The notes beneath the pieces were generated by a model that had not been told where the DNA came from, did no database searches, and saw only the letters and a list, made by a program, of their open reading frames with translations. Position numbers and translations under genes: made by a program. Source: Ianthella basta (Eukaryota; Porifera; Demospongiae; Verongiida; Ianthellidae). Taken from it: a stretch of DNA of 64,000 nt. Below, in pieces: positions 1-11,035 of the stretch (the stretch's first letter is position 1; each line of letters starts with the position of its first letter). The DNA lies in NCBI GenBank assembly GCA_964019415.1, contig OZ025888.1, positions 1,575,383 to 1,639,382 of the forward strand, in the 5' to 3' direction.

Positions 1-280
1 CTGGACCAGGTGGCAACCACTTTAAAGTTCATATGGCTTTACTGGTAACAAATCACCATGTCACTAGAATGACACTGAGAGTTGTGATTGGTTTGACCAT
101 ACCATTTTAATGATGGTGAGGTATAGACGAGTTCCAGCGGCACACAAGTCCTTAGACCTTCATGCATAATTTTCAGGTCTGCTGTCTCACTAGCGCTTCA
201 TGCAAATTAATGGAAACATCTGACATTGTACTATAGTGTGTTCATATTGTGAGCAGGCGTACTATACAATACTAATTCAC
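1..280. other. Left edge: intron sequence of gene A
   Basis: This stretch lies beyond the donor of the last visible exon of gene A. No exon, splice pair or repeat was recognised. It does not resemble the matching place downstream of the FN3 exon in gene B (left of 54,855), so homology between the two genes appears to stop at about this exon. Confidence 0.5.
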
Positions 281-586
281 CTGTTGTGAAGGCGTCTGTG
301 GTGTCTTCAAGTAGACCATTCACATCCAGCAAGCAGTGGCCACTGTACACCACCACCCTCAATGTACATTGGGTCAGGGTGGGCAGGGTAGCGATGTTGT
401 AAGACAGTCCCTGGATGTCATCATCAATCAGTTGGAAGGTGGTCTCTGCTCCACACTGACTGTACAGTGCATATCTGATCCCTGTCACTAGAGGGTCACT
501 GGAGCCAGCAGCGGTCCAGCTCACCCTGACAACACCAGGCTGCACTGTAGGAGAGCCACTGAATGTAGGGCCAGGGATGGGGCATC
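281..586 (-). CDS. Gene A exon 13: FN3 domain (last visible exon)
   Basis: A 306-nt phase 1-1 exon carrying [37 protein letters not shown], the conserved [10 protein letters not shown] and [18 protein letters not shown]. It is the second FN3 of the Cys-rich/FN3/FN3 triplet. Acceptor is CACAG|GATGCC and donor is ACAG|GTGAAT. Confidence 0.8.
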
Positions 587-3500
587 CTGTGATGCGGAAA
601 TGGTATACATCATAGCTAGCATAATATTATTCGTGTGACTGATTGTCATTGGAGATGAAGGAATGTACCATAGTGAACTCTAGTGACAGACATCGTTACT
701 AACTTTGGCTTGTCATTAATGTGAATGTCGTGGAGTAGGATGGACAGACAGTGCTGACAGGGAAAGCAGTGATCACCACAGAGTATTGTGTCTCAGCCTG
801 GAGTCCAGGTATCTGGGCAGTCATAGCTGCTTGTCTGGGGACAATAATGGTTCCATTTGTCCATGAGACTTCATATTGGAAGCTCCAACCACTAGAGGAT
901 GGAGGTGACCAGGAGACAACCGCATTGGGTGGAACATCACTGGTAAGGGTGGGCGACGCTGGAGCTCCAGGGCAGGCTTTAGCACACAACACAACACAAA
1001 AGAGAGTAGATATTGCTCAGATTGCTCACAGCAAAGTGTTCACATGTAACTTTACAGAAGCAACACTACAAAGAGCGGGAGAATATCCTGTACATCTAAT
1101 TAAGGTGGTCTATGTATCATGGTGACATGAATGAAAGACAAGGTTTGGAACTACACATGGTATAGAAAAGGGGGAAGGGAATAATGGGATCTGTATATAA
1201 GGAGGGAATGGGTTATGGCTGTTGGCAGTGACCAGTGAAAAGGTCAACCAGAGATCTGGAGGTTGCCGCTGGTCTCGTTTGCTGCTATTTTTCCCTTCCC
1301 CCCTCCTTCTTCGCCATAATTATATAGTTCCAAACGTTGTCTTTCATCCTACACATCAGGCAGACTGAGTCTGAAAGACAGCAACATACAGAAATAATAA
1401 GCAATGCTTGCCAATTAAACGTTCTTGATCATGTTATAGCATTAATTGAAGGAATGCAAGTTTGCTTGATTTTCTTTCAAAATTAACTCAGGCATTTATA
1501 ATGTAAACGCGCATACTCACCCAAGCAAGGTAAAGTGACATCACTTTCATCAACTCTACCAGTGCCAGCATTACATGTGCACATAATAGCATCACCTCCT
1601 GAAGAAACACTGCTTGCAGGGCAGGAAATGCATATGGGCAGGCCAGGGGAACTTGCAGGGTCAATATATTCATGTGTCCTGCAGGCTTCAGGAAGATGAG
1701 TAAATATATACACTCACATTAGGCTGTGTAACTACAATATGTGCATGCTACATGTTGACATAATTATGTAAACCACAGCTGAACGTGGCTGCTGGTATGA
1801 GGCAGTAGTGTGTATACAAGTTGGAGTGTAATGAAGTAGACAGCACAGTGCACAAGATCAGCTAGAAGACTATTGGGGCATGCAGCCCAAGTACCATGCA
1901 TCTTGAGAAACACATATCATGCAAATATTACATCTTACATATTAGGAGAGATTAAAGCAGAAGCAGTCCTTGACAGCTTGGTCAATAACACTCTCCATTC
2001 TTTCTCTCAGTTTGATAGTTTTAGGCGTATGAGCATGTTGCTACCTGTGCATTGATTTTGCTTCATCTTTTGTTCTCTGCAAACGTTAACATGCTTTCAT
2101 TTCACAGCTGCAACTAAATTTCGTTCCTACATAGAGGTCACCATTCATGATGCCCTGTTCTCTGTTTGTGTTCTGGGATATTAAGTGGACTAGGATTAGG
2201 ACCTTGGACCCACACTTAAACCTGTCCAGCACTTAAGGATTATGCATGAAGATCTGATCTTCAACAATGCAACAACAATCATTACCTGTGTCGGTGACTC
2301 CAAATGGCCATTGGCTAGGGCTTGTAACAGCAGGTGACGCAATTGCGCAGAATGCAGTAGCAACAACAACACCTGTACATTTAATATAGGTGTATATAAT
2401 AATCATTATTATAAGGAAAATGACAGCACATATACAGTACAATATTATGCAATACAATTTGTGATAAATGGTATTAATCTAATATAATGTAATTGGTAAT
2501 CCTTGTGGCTCTTTGGGTGCCCTGGTGGAAAGGGGTTTATAAGAGTACATTAATATGGAGCAGTTCAAGGACTCTGAACCAGTCTGAACTATAATTAGTC
2601 CTTCCTCTTGGGCAAGGTGCATCCAAATAACTTCAATTATTATTGCTAATGCCTAAACGGAAGCACTTAATGTATGGTAGATTTAAATATATTGAACAAA
2701 TTATAGTGGTATTTGAAGTATGCCAACAGGGCTCATGCAGTCATTAAACTTGGTGGACATGTCCAAGTGGTCCATCTTCCTGTGATATTAGAAGGATATC
2801 AATTCCTTGAAACTAGGCTCAAGTTTACCAAGATGTGTGTGGTGTATGACATTTTATTATTATACTCAATTTACAAGTCATGATCGAAGCTTGGTAGACA
2901 TTGCATGTCCAGGTGATCCAGCTGCAGCTGACCATAATAATGGTAGGATTGAATTTGTCTCAAATGGCTGAGATAAGTGGAAACAATAAATTTATGGAAC
3001 AAATCTGCAGGAATGTGGCACTTATGCAGCAGCACAGTCATAAACACTGCTGACTGACGCACTAAGGTTCAGGGTCTCTAGCTATATATATGTTATGTTA
3101 TATATGTTTTGTCTTCATTTTCTCACCTATTAATTTGACTTTGTTTTCTGGTCTACTAATCCACTACCATCATACATAAGTGCAGGTGTACAACTAGTCT
3201 CGCGTAGCCAGACCGCTTTCCAGGGGAAAGGGTCTGGTACATTGCCTATGCGCCGCTTGTGCACAGACCCCCCGGAACTAGGGGGTAATAATTGCATTCT
3301 ACGCCTACACGTTACCAGGCGACCGCCCGCCCACAACTACCGGTCTTTCGCCAGCCGTGGCAATGGAGGCCACGACTCGATCGGCGTGTAGCAGGCTGCT
3401 ACGAAACGGCTTTGCCTAGCGAAATCGCTCTAACTGCGAAGGCTAAAAACTCAGCGCCGAGTGAATCATGGCCTTCATTGCCACGGCTTGTGCAACACTG

Positions 3501-6077
3501 GTAGTTGTGGGCGGGCAGTTGCCTGGTAACGCGTGGGCGTAGAATGCAATTATCACACCCTAGTTCCGGGGGGTCTGTGCACAAGCGCCGCATAGGCAAT
3601 GTACCAGACCCTTCTGAGAAGGGCCTTCTCCCCGACCCATGACGTCATAATATGAAATCGAGGGGAGAAGCGGTCAGGCTACGTCATAATATAAAATGGA
3701 GGGGAGAAGCTGTCTGGCTACGCGAGACTAGTGTACAACCACCACCAATACACAGTGTAATTAAGATACAGTATGTTCATACTATAGATGTGCCATGGCT
3801 AGTAGGAAAAAGACCTCCTGTGCAAGTTTTAGAGAGTAACCACCATAAATGGAATTTGTACTACTTAATGAAAAGCAACAACAGTTAACTGTGCTTAAGG
3901 TCCTGGGGACTGGGAACCAACATCAGTGCAAGTGCAACAACAACATAATTTGCACAAGGGCACAACTTTAAACCTCGTCAATACCCATACATATACAAAT
4001 TGCATGCTATTGCTGCAGCCCCCTTGAACTTCAGCAGATTATGGAAGTAGCTTTTTACTCCATCATGTAGTTGCAAATAGTCTATACTTTGGGTGGATAT
4101 TCTCTGCAATTTGTGCTGGCGATTGTTTCCTATTTGCACTGGCACAAAATTTGCATGCACATGCTACAATTTGCACTGTGTGGAGATAGAGGTAGATGCA
4201 TTTGGTGGTAAAAATAGCAATGTATAATAATTATACAATTATTGTATTTTGCCATAATATAAATGAAATGCCAGTGAACATTTGCATTAAACATTTTGGG
4301 ATGAAGAATTGATAATAACGGATTGCAATTGATTTTGGTGTATAGCAATATTACTGCATAGATATCAGAGTGAATCCAAGTACTAGTTATGACACGAAGA
4401 CGCGAAGTGCCCGAGTACAATAAATTAGCAAAACACCCGAGGGGCCATGTGATAAATGGCTTGTTACGGTTCAAACAGAAACGATTTGCACTTGAATTCC
4501 CTTGCCGTTGAATCAGTTTATCGAACAAACTGTAACTACTACAGAAACCGGAGAGCATGCTCTTCTTGATGAAGAAAGGAGAGCTAAGCGTAGTGAGGGC
4601 AAAGGCTGTCAGCGGCCTCTTGTTCTGAATAAGGCAACGGCGGTGTTTGAGTCGGCACTATGGCAGATGATTTTGAAGACCTGCTAAGGGCATATGAACT
4701 CAGAGCTGCAGAATGCAGACTGGGATTGGAAGGTCTGTAGAGCTTAGAGAGTGGAGAGACGTTCCTTCGCACTAAAATCACTTCAGAAGACTCTAAAGAT
4801 ATTGCATGCATAATTCCAAGTTTCTGCCATCAAACATGCATGTGCAGTGCTGTGCTAGGCATAAATTTGGGGGGATGGGAGTGTCATGCACTCATCATTA
4901 AGGAGCCAAAGAACATGTGAAAGTTCACAAGGTGACAAATATCAAAGGGATTTTGCCAAAACAGCAGACAAAACATTTACATACATAAGGCTAGAAAATA
5001 ATTGGATATGTCAATAAGAGCCCCCTTCAAAGCAGTACATTATAAAACAAACAATGCATTATACACTTCCAAATAAGGCAACTCTGCGTTATCCAGTGCA
5101 TTCCTATAAAGTAATGCACAGTTGCTCCCTTTGATGTATGGCTTCCTCATGTACTGGTAGCAATACAATGAATCCTCGTTAATCCGCCACTGCTTTATCC
5201 GCCAAACCCGTTAATCCACCCACATTAGTGTGCATGAATTCATTTGTATGTCCTTACTATTGATGTAATCCTCCAATCGGTTAACCCGCCTCCGCCACAC
5301 GTTTCTAACGTCACTTCCTCTAATTATATGTATTACCCAACACTTTATCCGCCAATTAAGAAGATGGCTACTGCAAGGAAGAGAGTGCGATGCAATTTGA
5401 CAGTTTTACAGAAGAAGGAGATGTGCGAGTTCAAAACCAAGCATGCTAAATCAACGCAGGGGCAGATAGCTGAGCATGTTTCTAGCAAATGGAGCATTCA
5501 TATTGCGCAAAGGACAGTGGGAGATGTTTTAAAGTGCAAGGCAGATTGGGAAACCTGAGAAACCCAAGAACAGTGTACAAGCACGAGTGCAAACTTCTCT
5601 TTCGATAATTTTGCATATGCTCTATAACTTCAACAATGAATGATTAAGATGGTCTATGTACCATGGTGACGCTAATGAAAGACAACGGCAAAGACAATGG
5701 CTGTTGGCGGTGACCAGTGACCCGACTGTTAAAGGGTCGGCTAAAGATCTGGAGGTTGCTGGTGCTGGTCTGGTTTACTGGTATTTTTCCCGTTATGGCA
5801 GATTAACGAGAGTACACTGTATATAGACAAACTTCCACCCACTAACACACCCACCCACCCACACATACACACATACACACATACACACCCACACACACAC
5901 GTCTCCCACGCACACATAAAGAAACACACACATACATGCATACACACACACACACACGTCTCCCACGCACACATAAAGAAACACACACATGCACACATAC
6001 ACACACACACACACACGCACACACACACACACACGCGCACGCACACATGCACACACACACACACACGCACATACACA

Positions 6078-6121
<44 letters not shown>

Positions 6122-9100
6122 CCAGTACATGCACATGCTCACACACCTGAGTCCAGTATGAGGTAGTACCTCCTGGTGGTAAAGAAAGCAGTGCTTGTTG
6201 AAATACTGAGTGTCCTGTTGTAGTGGACAGCACTATAGGAAGTTGCCACATCAACAGACAGCACTAGCACGCCATCATCTCGATAGACACGGACAAAACT
6301 ATTTGCAGATGGCCGTGTAATCTGACAGAAACAAGCATATTATTGTAACTTGAAGCGGACACAACGGCAATTGTTATGCTCTTATTATGCATTAGTTTAA
6401 TCAATCAATATGTTTAGTTCAGAGACACCAGCAGCATGACTATATCTAAGCTAATGCCACTACATATAAAATGTTGCAACTTTGTTGTCTCTTGCCCATA
6501 CAGTGCTTCAATTTCAATTTCTTGCCTTTAGTGTTACAACACTTAATGGACCCACTGTGTCCTTACATGCTGATCATATTGAAGAGATAGTTCAAATGTG
6601 CCATTCCTAAAGCTTGTCAGTACAACACTTGTCAACTGAGGGGCAGCCACTGCAGAAAACATACACAAAAGGGTGGTTATATATCTTAGCTACATACATT
6701 ATACTTGACAATTTTAGGTCATTTTCCTTTTCAACTGAGAAATTCATTGTCATACGCACCTCCCACTACAAGAGTGATGCACTGCTGCGTTGATGTTTGT
6801 CTGAATGCAGAAGGAAATAGGATGCATGAACAGTAGAATGAATAGTGATTCATGTCAATCTGATTCTTATTCTTATCCTAGATTAAACTGAGTCAGTCAA
6901 TGTATACAGCAATTTCAATGATAATATTAAAGACGAATCTTAATTTATATAATTTTTCCATTTTAGAATTTTGCCTGCAAATTATGTGATTGTTTCTCAC
7001 ACACCCAAAATTGTCACTAGCAGTGTAGCAGAAGATGTTTGCTGTTCCCTGCTGTGAAGCAGAGGGTGTCCATGTCACAGTGATGTAAGACTCTCGACTG
7101 TTGAGAACTGTGAGAGCTGATCTTGTCAGACCAGGTGGGGACACAGTGGAGATATCTGCAATACTACAAGTTTAAGATAAAGAAAGAGTGGAAGGTCATA
7201 CTATTGCAATGGTGTGTCCATTCATTGACAGTGTGTGCATTAATTTTATATAATCAATACCTGATCAAGAATTTGGCTGTAAAGCTGAATGAATTTGACA
7301 CTTAAAACTGATACTATGTACACTAGTAACTGGTAGCACAGCAACAAACTGCATGCATTTAATAAAATTTAGGGCACAGGGATTATTCCAGCTTACGTTG
7401 CAGCATCTCCTCCACTCCTAGCAGTGATCTGTTGTGTGTAAGTACTTCGATTAATGGTAATACAAGAACCATCCGCTGGAGTATTTCCCACAAATGTTGG
7501 AGCAGTCACACCAGGTGGGATAATAATCTGTTCAACTCGTACAAGGAACTGAACTGGCACACTACTCATTGGTGTGGTGGATGATGATGAGATAAAGTCC
7601 TCCACTTGAATAGCAACAGCATACCAGCCAAGGGCTCCATTGGCATTGTATGTGAGTCTGCAGTTGTTCTGAGGGCAGCAGAGAACAGGTGCTGTGTTAT
7701 ACTGATTCAGAAGTATACAAGTAGGCAAATTTCACAGTGAAATTCTGAAAGACAGTTAAAGAGAAAATTTGAAGTGCTGAGCAGAGCCTAGCCTCATACC
7801 CAGGCACTAATTATCCGCAGTTGGCCTGAAACACTATGACCTCAATTCTTCCCACCCATTGCTCCTCAGTCATCATGTACTATCATGCAGACTATCTGTG
7901 ACAACCAGCCAGTGCAGTGCTTGTCTACTTACAATATTTCATTTTAGCTTCTAATTATCTTCAGCTCAATCAACAAGATAACTGCAAATGTGCAGCAGAA
8001 GACTACAAGTGACTGGATCTAGCAAGAAGCTGAAATTATTCTGAGTACTATCATGAGTAATTTGTCACATTCACATATGTAACTACACCATACTGGTATA
8101 CAGAAAGTGCGGTGACATAGAAATGTGTGACTGACTATGTTATCCTGCACTGATCACAACCATTCAATGCTGTTTGCAGAATGGGCAAGGACTGTGAGAT
8201 AGTCACCTATTTTTGTTTGCCACTGAAGCCAATGAAATTGCATGCCATTGGGTCATTATGAACGAATGATGTGGCTTGGTGATAGTGATTGTTAAGGCAT
8301 ACATCCAGCCTTTTACTAGTTAAAAGGTGGAAGAAGCAATACCAACTTTTGACCAGTTACAGATACATACTTAAAGATGTTACCAACCTCATCAAGTGTA
8401 GCTGGAAAGGTTTGACACACTCCACCACACTCCCCTTGAGCTGACTCAGCCCATCTACACCGAACAACATCTCCATCAGCATCAGACACTGAGGAATTTG
8501 TAGCAACATTTTGTGCATATAAACCATATCATGGTGCACCAATGTCAATAGTTGCAATATGTAGCCGTACTTAACAACGATTAATTACATGCGCTTACTT
8601 GTAAGTTCCCAAAATATTAACTGTATGTGTGCGATAACGTGGATATGATGAAGGAGACTTGAGTAAATTTACACAATTTTTATGCTTTCTTTATGTTACC
8701 TGGTATGGTAATGGAGTGTATAGCACCATGTCCAAGTCTGAGAATGGGAGAGACAGCAGTTGTGGGAGAAGAGTTGATCCTTCCATTGTCTGATCTTGGA
8801 GAGAGGTTCCCCTTGACACGTACCTCCCAGCTACCACCTCCTTGGACTAGTGAAATCCAGCAGCAACTGGAGAAGCTATAAAGTGATAATCACAGGAACT
8901 ATCTTAACTGCATGTTACAGGCAAGTTGAGTTTAGCACTTAGCAGTCCACAGACATAGTATCATTGTGCACGGATTAGACTAGTCCTTGGACTAGTCAAT
9001 CCATGCACCTCCAATAAACCTGCAGATATTAAAATATCTATTTTCTTGTTCAGCTTGAACTGAAAGAAGAGTTAAAAGACAGCATGTATAGCATTTGTCG

Positions 9101-9626
9101 GGCACAAATGGCAAAATCACTGGGAAACTCACGAGGCTTCAAAGACTGTAACTCCACTGAGTGTCATTACATTGCTGCCCTGCCCAGCAGACCAGTCCTC
9201 ACTGGCACTAAAGTCTGTGCACTGGTACAGCAGTGATCCAATGCTTCCTGAACAACCACTGCGACAGGATAAGGTGCCTCTTACTCCAATGGTGGTGCCT
9301 GTAGACACTGTGCTGGCATCACAGAAAGTCCCAGGCCAGCTTCTTCGCCAGGCAATACGATGAGTAATGACAATCTATAATGGTTCATCAAGAATGAGGA
9401 GGAATAATGCATATTATGCACAACAGATATTCCCAGGAAATTGCTAGCCTTAGCAAGCCTAATACAAACAAATATGTCTTTTACTTACCCTGCCATCAAA
9501 ATTTACTGGGTTAACCGCCTTCCACTGGACAATGGCCCCTCTGAAGTGAGAGGCTGAAACCAATTGCACAGCCACAATCATCAAGGCAAGGAGCATTGCC
9601 TGGTGAGGCACAGATTTAAGTGCCAT
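281..9626 (-). CDS. Gene A: secreted/surface modular protein, 5' part (SHFRG module, Eph-like Cys-rich, FN3, FN3)
   Basis: Thirteen exons can be joined in frame from the ATG at 9626: 9489-9626, 9133-9374, 8700-8875, 8388-8488, 7397-7668, 7005-7163, 6760-6800, 6567-6649, 6147-6321, 2286-2372, 1521-1685, 704-976, 281-586, about 739 codons. It opens with a signal peptide and SHFRG, continues through a conserved N-terminal module of roughly 340 residues, then one Eph-receptor-like Cys-rich module and two FN3 domains. The last visible exon ends in a good donor (ACAG|GTGAAT), so the gene goes on beyond the left edge. It is the tandem paralog of gene B and probably encodes a similarly long membrane protein. 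Weak points are the donors after exon 4 (GTTGGT) and exon 6 (GTGTGT), chosen because only they keep the frame, which paralog B shares. Function is unknown; an extracellular adhesion or recognition role is inferred from the domains. Confidence 0.8.
704..976 (-). CDS. Gene A exon 12: FN3 domain
   Basis: One whole FN3 domain of 91 residues fills a single phase 1-1 exon: [31 protein letters not shown], and the late-strand motif [18 protein letters not shown]. The donor is an unusual CAAA|GTTAGT, which recurs at the same place in all paralogous FN3 exons of this type. Confidence 0.8.
1131..1347. mobile_element. Small TIR element (MITE) in gene A intron
   Basis: The ends are inverted repeats of about 25 bp: ATGAAAGACAAGGTTTGGAA at the left and its near-perfect complement at the right (..TTCCAAACGTTGTCTTTCAT). 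The inside has no coding potential. The same element sits at the matching place in gene B (55,714-55,941), so it predates the duplication. A further left-end piece is at 5,643-5,797. Confidence 0.7.
1521..1685 (-). CDS. Gene A exon 11: Eph-receptor-like Cys-rich module
   Basis: This 165-nt phase 1-1 exon encodes [10 protein letters not shown], then [20 protein letters not shown] and [14 protein letters not shown]. Spacing of the Cys residues and the [10 protein letters not shown]...CTCNAG core match the membrane-distal Cys-rich segment that precedes the FN3 pair in Eph receptors (GCC2/GCC3 type). Acceptor is GAAG|CC and donor is TTGG|GTGAGT. The counterpart in gene B is at 56108-56272 and is almost identical. 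Confidence 0.8.
2286..9374 (-). CDS. Gene A exons 2-10: N-terminal SHFRG-type extracellular module
   Basis: Nine exons form one continuous module. Landmarks in order: [11 protein letters not shown] and a Cys pair with [20 protein letters not shown] (9133-9374); [19 protein letters not shown] and [19 protein letters not shown] (8700-8875); [15 protein letters not shown] with ECGGVC (8388-8488); [23 protein letters not shown] and [11 protein letters not shown] (7397-7668); [20 protein letters not shown] (7005-7163); a 41-nt micro-exon [12 protein letters not shown] (6760-6800); two beta-rich exons (6567-6649, 6147-6321); and [15 protein letters not shown] (2286-2372). From memory, secreted metazoan proteins of unknown function start with the same SHFRG...WRRS...CCWI...INSSP...CRW...YAVA order. 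Phases agree across all nine junctions. The intron between the last two exons is 3.8 kb and holds several transposons. Confidence 0.75.
3195..3730. mobile_element. Non-autonomous foldback DNA transposon, Mutator-like by target-site size
   Basis: The ends are perfect inverted repeats TAGTCTCGCGTAGCCAGAC, and homology between the arms extends inward to long inverted repeats (e.g. GTCTGTGCACAAGC with the CCGCATAGGCAATGTACCAG side). The element is flanked by a 9-bp direct repeat GTGTACAAC (3186-3194 and 3731-3739). The paralogous intron in gene B has a single GTGTACAAC near 57,770 with nothing inserted, a natural empty site. Near the right end a segment of about 45 bp (GACGTCATAATATGAAATCG) occurs twice. 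No transposase is encoded. A 9-bp duplication suits MULEs, but the superfamily is inferred. Confidence 0.85.
4385..4457. mobile_element. Internally deleted copy of a 104-bp TIR element
   Basis: The intact form is at 59,547-59,650 in gene B. Here the left terminal repeat is largely gone, with the sequence jumping from AGTTAT to GACACGAAGACGCG. The right terminal repeat GGCCATGTGATAA is kept. Confidence 0.6.
5166..5819 (+). mobile_element. Tigger/pogo-like DNA transposon remnant (copy A)
   Basis: The element is bounded by TA and starts CAATGAATCCTCGTTAATCC, an altered form of the CAGTG...CTCGTTAATC end seen in copy B. It ends GATTAACGAGAGTACACTG|TA. Inside, an ATG at 5364 opens 65 codons ([20 protein letters not shown]) with a CENP-B/pogo-type N-terminal helix-turn-helix: [20 protein letters not shown]. 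Compared with copy B there is one extra A near 5,532, which shifts the frame and ends the reading at 5,558. The catalytic DDE domain is absent, so this is a dead internal-deletion derivative. Confidence 0.7.
5643..5797. mobile_element. Fragment of the 1,131-type MITE inside the Tigger remnant
   Basis: The run TAAGATGGTCTATGTACCAT through GATCTGGAGGTTGCTGG matches the left half of the element at about 1,105-1,290 and 55,685-55,890. It lies where copy B has about 200 bp of ordinary Tigger interior (60,860-61,045). The right terminal repeat is missing, so this looks like replacement or recombination rather than clean insertion. Confidence 0.6.
5846..6119. repeat. Compound (CA)n microsatellite, copy A
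   Basis: ACAC repeats are interrupted by CACATA, CACGCAC and a duplicated 40-bp motif containing GTCTCCCACGCACACATAAA. In gene B the same locus (61,113-61,262) is a long, nearly pure run. The long Cys/Val or Thr/His reading frames here are artefacts of the repeat. Confidence 0.9.
9489..9626 (-). CDS. Gene A exon 1: start codon and signal peptide
   Basis: The exon encodes 46 residues. It starts [20 protein letters not shown] and reaches a small-residue stretch (VSASHFRG) typical of signal cleavage, so the mature protein probably begins at SHFRG. The exon ends in phase 0 at a GTAAGT donor (AGG|GTAAGT). The ATG is the first in this frame downstream of a TATA-like box and is followed immediately by the hydrophobic core, which decides the start. 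No copy of this exon is seen for gene B, whose start should lie right of the window. Confidence 0.82.
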
Positions 9627-9706
9627 GGCTCAAGGTCTGCTCCTCTGTAGATGACCGATAGCTGCAATTCCTATTACCTACTGCCTAGCTGGACTGCAAG
9701 CTGTCA

Positions 9707-9714
9707 TTTTTATA
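9707..9714 (-). promoter_or_regulatory. TATA-like box upstream of gene A
   Basis: The minus strand reads GGTTATAAAAATGACAG about 85 nt before the gene A ATG. Spacing would place transcription start near 9,680 and leave a 5' UTR of about 55 nt. This is sequence-pattern evidence only. Confidence 0.4.
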
Positions 9715-10432
9715 ACCAAAGAGGCAACCCAGCACTTGTATGGATGCATGTGTGAATATGTGTTTTTGTAAACCACAATGCAATGCAACAAATGTTGCCA
9801 TGGCATTGTGTACATATCAGCAAGGATGGTAAATCTGCAAACAGCTATATAAAGATTCTAGAGTCACATGCACCACACACTGTGTCATGCACTCTATAGT
9901 ACACATGAAGGCATGAAGCCATGCAGGTGGCATTAGAGTTGCAGTAAAACCACTGTGGCCAAATCTGCCAACGGTAAGACAACACTATAAGATTATAATC
10001 ACAAGACAACTCTGTTTCCTGAACAGAGAATAATGAAATAAGCACAAGAGTATCAAGGCCAGACAGCCAAATGAATCCTATAGTATAATTATTATACTCC
10101 TACAATCCTACTACTTCCTCATAGTCTAAGGTAGTTAATCTAAGAATGCAGATAATCTACCTTGGAAGACACCATACTCAAGCCCAAACAGAACGAGAAA
10201 TGGAAGCCAGTACAGTCAAATATAAAATTATCCTTGAACTAACCTATAGAGACATGTTAGACAGCACTTTTGATTGGGCTAGTCTGTTTTCTATCATTGT
10301 GCATGATTTATGGGCCACTACATGGCAGACATAGTGACTAAGTCGATGACTCAGTAAGACCTACAGCACAGACTCAACAGTTTCCTGAAATCTGCACACA
10401 CGTGTACACTCACATGTACGCACATACACACA

Positions 10433-10435
10433 CGT

Positions 10436-10475
<40 letters not shown>

Positions 10476-10511
10476 ACATGCACACTCACATGCACGCACA
10501 TACACACACGT

Positions 10512-10544
<33 letters not shown>

Positions 10545-10646
10545 ACACACACACACACACACCACACACACACACACACACACCACACACACACACACAC
10601 ACCACACACACACACACATACACACATAGACACACATGCACACACA
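10433..10646. repeat. Compound (CA)n microsatellite
   Basis: The run contains periodic ACC interruptions (CACACCACACACAC) and an internal duplication of the block containing CACACGTGCACACACACACA. It is non-coding. Confidence 0.95.
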
Positions 10647-11015
10647 CTATATTTCTCCTTCATCCCTTAACCACATACTTCTATCTATACTCCCAATTCC
10701 TTAACATCTCTGACTTTTCAAAATCTTCATGAATTCCCTCAAGTACCCCTGTGAGATTAACACTGGTGTTATGGTAGGAGGAGGAGTAGATCTCAACCAA
10801 CTGGAAGCCCTTGTACATGTGAGCATGAGTGCAATATCATCTTTATGGTAAGGTAAAATTAATAGTGGACCCACAGCGTGCATGATACCACTCCACTCAT
10901 GAATACTGGTTACACTCATTATGCATACACACATGTACATACACAGTCTTGCATAAACACTCATGCATAGAGCATTTGAACAATCACTTGCAAATACAGA
11001 GACTAGCACACTGGT

Positions 11016-11035
11016 GGGGGGGGGGGGGGGGGGGG
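11016..11035. repeat. Poly-G tract
   Basis: Twenty consecutive G residues on the plus strand, prone to length error in assembly and able to form G-quadruplex. Confidence 0.9.

Larger units (their letters stand above)
281..8070. repeat. Paralogous segment A of a large duplication
   Basis: Exons, introns and old transposons line up from here with 54,855-64,000, and the right copy is still matching when the window ends. Shared landmarks are the MITE at 1,131, the Tigger-like element at 5,166, the CA run and every exon from 5 to 13. The copies differ by insertions: 536 bp here (3,195-3,730), and about 1.1 kb and 0.8 kb in the other copy. Confidence 0.9.

Noticed and set aside
751-1125. Plus-strand open frame of 124 codons over gene A exon 12 (and similar ones opposite most FN3 exons)
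   Set aside because: Antisense shadow of a conserved FN3 exon. The same shadow recurs opposite every paralog.
5741-6254. Long Cys/Val and Thr/His open frames over CA repeats (also at 10.4, 17.2, 26.2, 58.2 and 61.1 kb)
   Set aside because: All frames come from the dinucleotide repeat itself. No splice or homology support.
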